Shown here piece after piece: positions 5,142 through 7,165 of a DNA stretch of 7,165 nucleotides. The notes beneath the pieces were generated by a model that saw only the letters and a list, made by a program, of their open reading frames with translations, searched no databases and was not told where the DNA came from. Within the stretch, counting starts at the first letter, position 1; each line of letters opens with the position of its first letter. A program made the translations under genes and the position numbers. This stretch comes from an uncultured Flavobacteriales bacterium (GTDB taxonomy: Bacteria > Bacteroidota > Bacteroidia > Flavobacteriales > Crocinitomicaceae): contig CAMPIU010000153.1 in NCBI GenBank assembly GCA_946886545.1, forward strand, positions 1 through 7,165, given 5' to 3'.

Positions 5142-5918
5142 ATGAAGAATAAAGAAAATCCACACATTTCATTGGTTGGAGCAGGTCCGGGAGATATTGA
5201 ATTAATTTCTGTAAAAGGATTGAATCGCTTGAAAAAAGCAAAAGTAGTGCTTTACGATGCTCTGGTAAATGAAGAGTTGCTGACGTATGCCCCAACTGCC
5301 AAAAAGATTTTTGTAGGTAAACGGAAAGGATTTAAAACTTATGAGCAGGAACAAATTAATCAATTAATGGTTGATTGTGCGAATGAGTTTGGAGATGTTG
5401 TTCGCTTAAAAGGTGGCGATTCTTTTGTTTTTGGAAGAGGTATGGAAGAAATTCTATTTGCAAAACAACATCAGATATCCACGGAAGTAATACCCGGAAT
5501 TTCCAGTTCGATATCAGTTCCCGCTTTGGCAGAAATTCCGGTAACGCACCGGGGACTGAGTAACTCATTTTTTGTGCTGTCTGCAACCCTGTCTGATGGT
5601 TCTTTAAATCCCGAATTGAAAAAGGCGGTGGAATTGAATGCAACTGTTGTGATTCTAATGGGCTTGAGTCAGATTGAAAAAATTGCTGACTTGTTTTATG
5701 AAAGAGGAAAATCAGAAATTCCGGCAGCAGTAATTTACAATGGTTCTTTACCGGATCAGAAAACAATTGTTGGAACAATACGAACAATCTCCGGATTGCA
5801 TGAACAAGCGGCGGTGAAAGGTCCCGGAGTTATTGTAATTGGTGAAGTTGTCTCGTTTGCATCAGCTAATCAGGATGGGATTTATGCAAATTCATCTGAA
5901 ATAATTTACCATTCATGA
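5142..5918 (+). CDS. cobA: Uroporphyrinogen-III C-methyltransferase (SUMT)
   Basis: The enzyme uses two S-adenosylmethionine to methylate uroporphyrinogen III to precorrin-2, the first step of siroheme synthesis. The 258-residue length is that of a stand-alone SUMT. Family motifs are visible in order: SLVGAGPGDIELIS near the N-terminus (SAM-binding Gly-rich loop), VLYDALVNEELL, VRLKGGDSFVFGRGMEE (the central tetrapyrrole methylase motif), EVIPGISSSISVPALAEIPVTHRGLS, and VILMGLSQ. The start is three bases after the sulfite reductase stop, and the stop overlaps the next ATG by four bases (ATGA at 5915-5918). This suggests translational coupling with the next enzyme of the same pathway. Its product serves the siroheme of the upstream reductase. 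I see no missing key motif. Confidence 0.96.
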   Translation: MKNKENPHISLVGAGPGDIELISVKGLNRLKKAKVVLYDALVNEELLTYAPTAKKIFVGKRKGFKTYEQEQINQLMVDCANEFGDVVRLKGGDSFVFGRGMEEILFAKQHQISTEVIPGISSSISVPALAEIPVTHRGLSNSFFVLSATLSDGSLNPELKKAVELNATVVILMGLSQIEKIADLFYERGKSEIPAAVIYNGSLPDQKTIVGTIRTISGLHEQAAVKGPGVIVIGEVVSFASANQDGIYANSSEIIYHS

Positions 5919-7165
5919 GGGAGGCAAATACCAATGAGCTCTTTCCGGTTTTTCTGAAAACTCAGGAACTGAATGTCTTGCTTGTTGGTGGAGGGGAAGT
6001 TGCGCTGGAAAAATTAAAAGCATTGTTGCTGAATTCTCCGGATACGCCTGTTTCTGTAGTTGCACGTGAATACACAGAAGCATTTATCGATTTTGCAGAG
6101 CGGCACGAAAGTGTGTTTTTGGAAGTGCGTGATTTCGATCAGTCAGACATAGAAGGAAAACAGCTCATAATTACGGCTCTAAATGATGTGGTAATTTCAG
6201 AATACGTCATGAATTTAGCGAATGATGCCGGAATTTTGTACAACGCGGCTGATAAACCTGAGCTTTGCAACTTTTATCTGGGCTCAGTGGTTCGAAAAGG
6301 ACATTTGAAAATCGGAATTTCCACAAACGGGAAATCTCCGACACTAGCCAAGCGATTGAAAGAGATTTTGGATGAAAACCTGCCGCTCGAGTTAAATGAT
6401 TCTGCTTTGCAATTGAACGAGTTACGGAATTATTTAAAAGGTGATTTTAAGCAAAAAGTAAAAAAAATGAATCAGGCTACAGCCACTTTACTAGTGAAGG
6501 CAGATAGCCCTTGGTACTTTTTTTCTTTCTGGAAATTGTCCTTGTATTTACTTGGAATTATAGGGGTCATGGTGACAGGACATTTACTTTTCACATTGAT
6601 TCCCTTGGAAAGTATTTGGAACTCAGCATCAGCAGCAATAGATTCTTTGACAATTGATTTCGCTTATTTCGTTTTGGCCGGGTTTATTGCTCAAATGATT
6701 GATGGTGCTTTGGGGATGGCTTATGGAGTAAGCGCCACAACTTTCTTATTATCGTATGGTATTACTCCTGCAGTTTCAAGCATGGCGGTTCACGCCTCGG
6801 AGATTTTCACCAGCGGTGTTTCAGGTATCATGCATTTGCGTTTCGGGAATGTGAATAACCGTTTGTTCAGATCTATTTTAATTCCCGGAGTTTTAGGAGC
6901 AATCGTTGGAGCTTATGTATTATCCGAATTCGAATCATACAATGATATTATCAAACCAATAGTCAGTGCATATACTTTGTTTTTGGGCGGATTGATCATT
7001 TACAAAGTTCTTCGGAAGAAACAAGTCCGAAAAAAAGTAACGAAAGTTGGTTGGTTAGGACTTTTAGGAGGTTTTTTGGATTCCATTGGAGGTCTCTCTC
7101 TTAAACAAATCTCCGACCACACCAGACGTAAAGTAATCTCTGTTCACGTCGTCTTCGACGAAAAG
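5915..7165 (+). CDS. Fusion of precorrin-2 dehydrogenase and TSUP (TauE/SafE) transporter, C-terminus missing
   Basis: The frame stays open for 417 codons to the window edge. Residues 1-160 match the CysG N-terminal/Met8 family: NAD-binding VLLVGGGEVALEK (21-33), NAADKPELC (110-118) with Asp113 in the place of the catalytic Asp, and ISTNGKSPTLAKRL (135-148). This part oxidises precorrin-2 to sirohydrochlorin and may also insert iron, since no separate ferrochelatase is seen. A linker and a first membrane segment (about 205-231) lead into a TSUP transporter with AGFIAQMIDGALGMAYGVS (255-273), SMAVHASEIFTSG (289-301) and further hydrophobic helices up to GGFLDSIGG (385-393). TSUP proteins move sulfite, sulfate or organosulfonates, which suits the operon. 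Codons 394-417 do not look like TSUP and are treated as a suspected contig chimera from base 7094. The true protein should continue with a second Gly-rich helix pair. Confidence 0.88.
   Translation, partial: MREANTNELFPVFLKTQELNVLLVGGGEVALEKLKALLLNSPDTPVSVVAREYTEAFIDFAERHESVFLEVRDFDQSDIEGKQLIITALNDVVISEYVMNLANDAGILYNAADKPELCNFYLGSVVRKGHLKIGISTNGKSPTLAKRLKEILDENLPLELNDSALQLNELRNYLKGDFKQKVKKMNQATATLLVKADSPWYFFSFWKLSLYLLGIIGVMVTGHLLFTLIPLESIWNSASAAIDSLTIDFAYFVLAGFIAQMIDGALGMAYGVSATTFLLSYGITPAVSSMAVHASEIFTSGVSGIMHLRFGNVNNRLFRSILIPGVLGAIVGAYVLSEFESYNDIIKPIVSAYTLFLGGLIIYKVLRKKQVRKKVTKVGWLGLLGGFLDSIGGLSLKQISDHTRRKVISVHVVFDEK
7094..7165 (+). other. Suspected foreign tail (plant Ty1/copia-like sequence), probable assembly chimera
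   Basis: After GGFLDSIGG a TSUP protein normally continues with a Gly/Trp-rich segment like GGWGPI. Here the frame instead gives 24 residues containing RRKVISVHVVFDEK. The string SVHVVFDE closely resembles the conserved end of the integrase region of plant Ty1/copia polyproteins, as I remember it (forms such as ESVHVVFDE). Twelve of the 24 codons end in C, unlike the preceding A/T-ending codon use. A misjoined read at the contig end is the simplest explanation; a real insertion in the transporter gene is less likely. Confidence 0.6.

Noticed and set aside
5356..5787. A 143-codon open frame on the minus strand inside the SUMT gene.
   Set aside because: It is antisense to a clearly conserved enzyme, low in recognisable motifs, and not in any operon context. 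It is a shadow of the real gene.
1..7165. CRISPR arrays, tRNA or rRNA genes, insertion sequences.
   Set aside because: No regularly spaced direct repeats, no cloverleaf or rRNA-like segments, and no transposase or terminal inverted repeats were recognised on either strand.

Overview
The window looks like a stretch of Bacteroidota chromosome, probably order Flavobacteriales. The genes are AT-rich, Shine-Dalgarno sequences are essentially absent, and several promoters carry the -7 element TAnnTTTG typical of this phylum. The sulfite reductase, siroheme and transporter proteins have the multidomain architectures I associate with Bacteroidota. Genus assignment is not possible from this window alone.

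Layout. At 1-537 (minus strand) lies the N-terminal part of a class I PLP-dependent aminotransferase, cut by the window edge. Divergent from it, at 612-1385, is a VanX-like D-Ala-D-Ala dipeptidase with a lipoprotein signal. An Rrf2-family regulator with a likely Fe-S cysteine set follows at 1424-1879. The 266-base gap 1880-2145 is not empty. It holds a candidate Rrf2 operator, a promoter, a 23-codon leader peptide with tandem Cys codons, an antiterminator and a strong intrinsic terminator. Together these read as a ribosome-mediated (trp-style) cysteine attenuator.

Downstream is a tightly packed operon with spacings of 2, 3 and -4 bases. It encodes an aldo/keto reductase-like protein that lacks most of its catalytic tetrad (2146-3018), a siroheme/4Fe-4S sulfite reductase with a C-terminal HEPN-like domain (3021-5138), uroporphyrinogen-III C-methyltransferase (5142-5918), and a fusion of precorrin-2 dehydrogenase with a TSUP (TauE/SafE) membrane transporter (from 5915 to the window end).

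How it works together. The operon supplies sulfite reduction to sulfide, the siroheme cofactor for that enzyme, and a sulfur-oxyanion transport domain, so it is an assimilatory sulfur (cysteine biosynthesis) operon. Two control layers are proposed: Rrf2 regulation (a related motif sits at the Rrf2 promoter and upstream of the operon promoter) and Cys-codon attenuation inside the leader.

Caution. The last 72 bases (7094-7165) do not continue the TSUP protein as expected. Instead they read like a piece of plant Ty1/copia polyprotein, so the contig end is probably chimeric.
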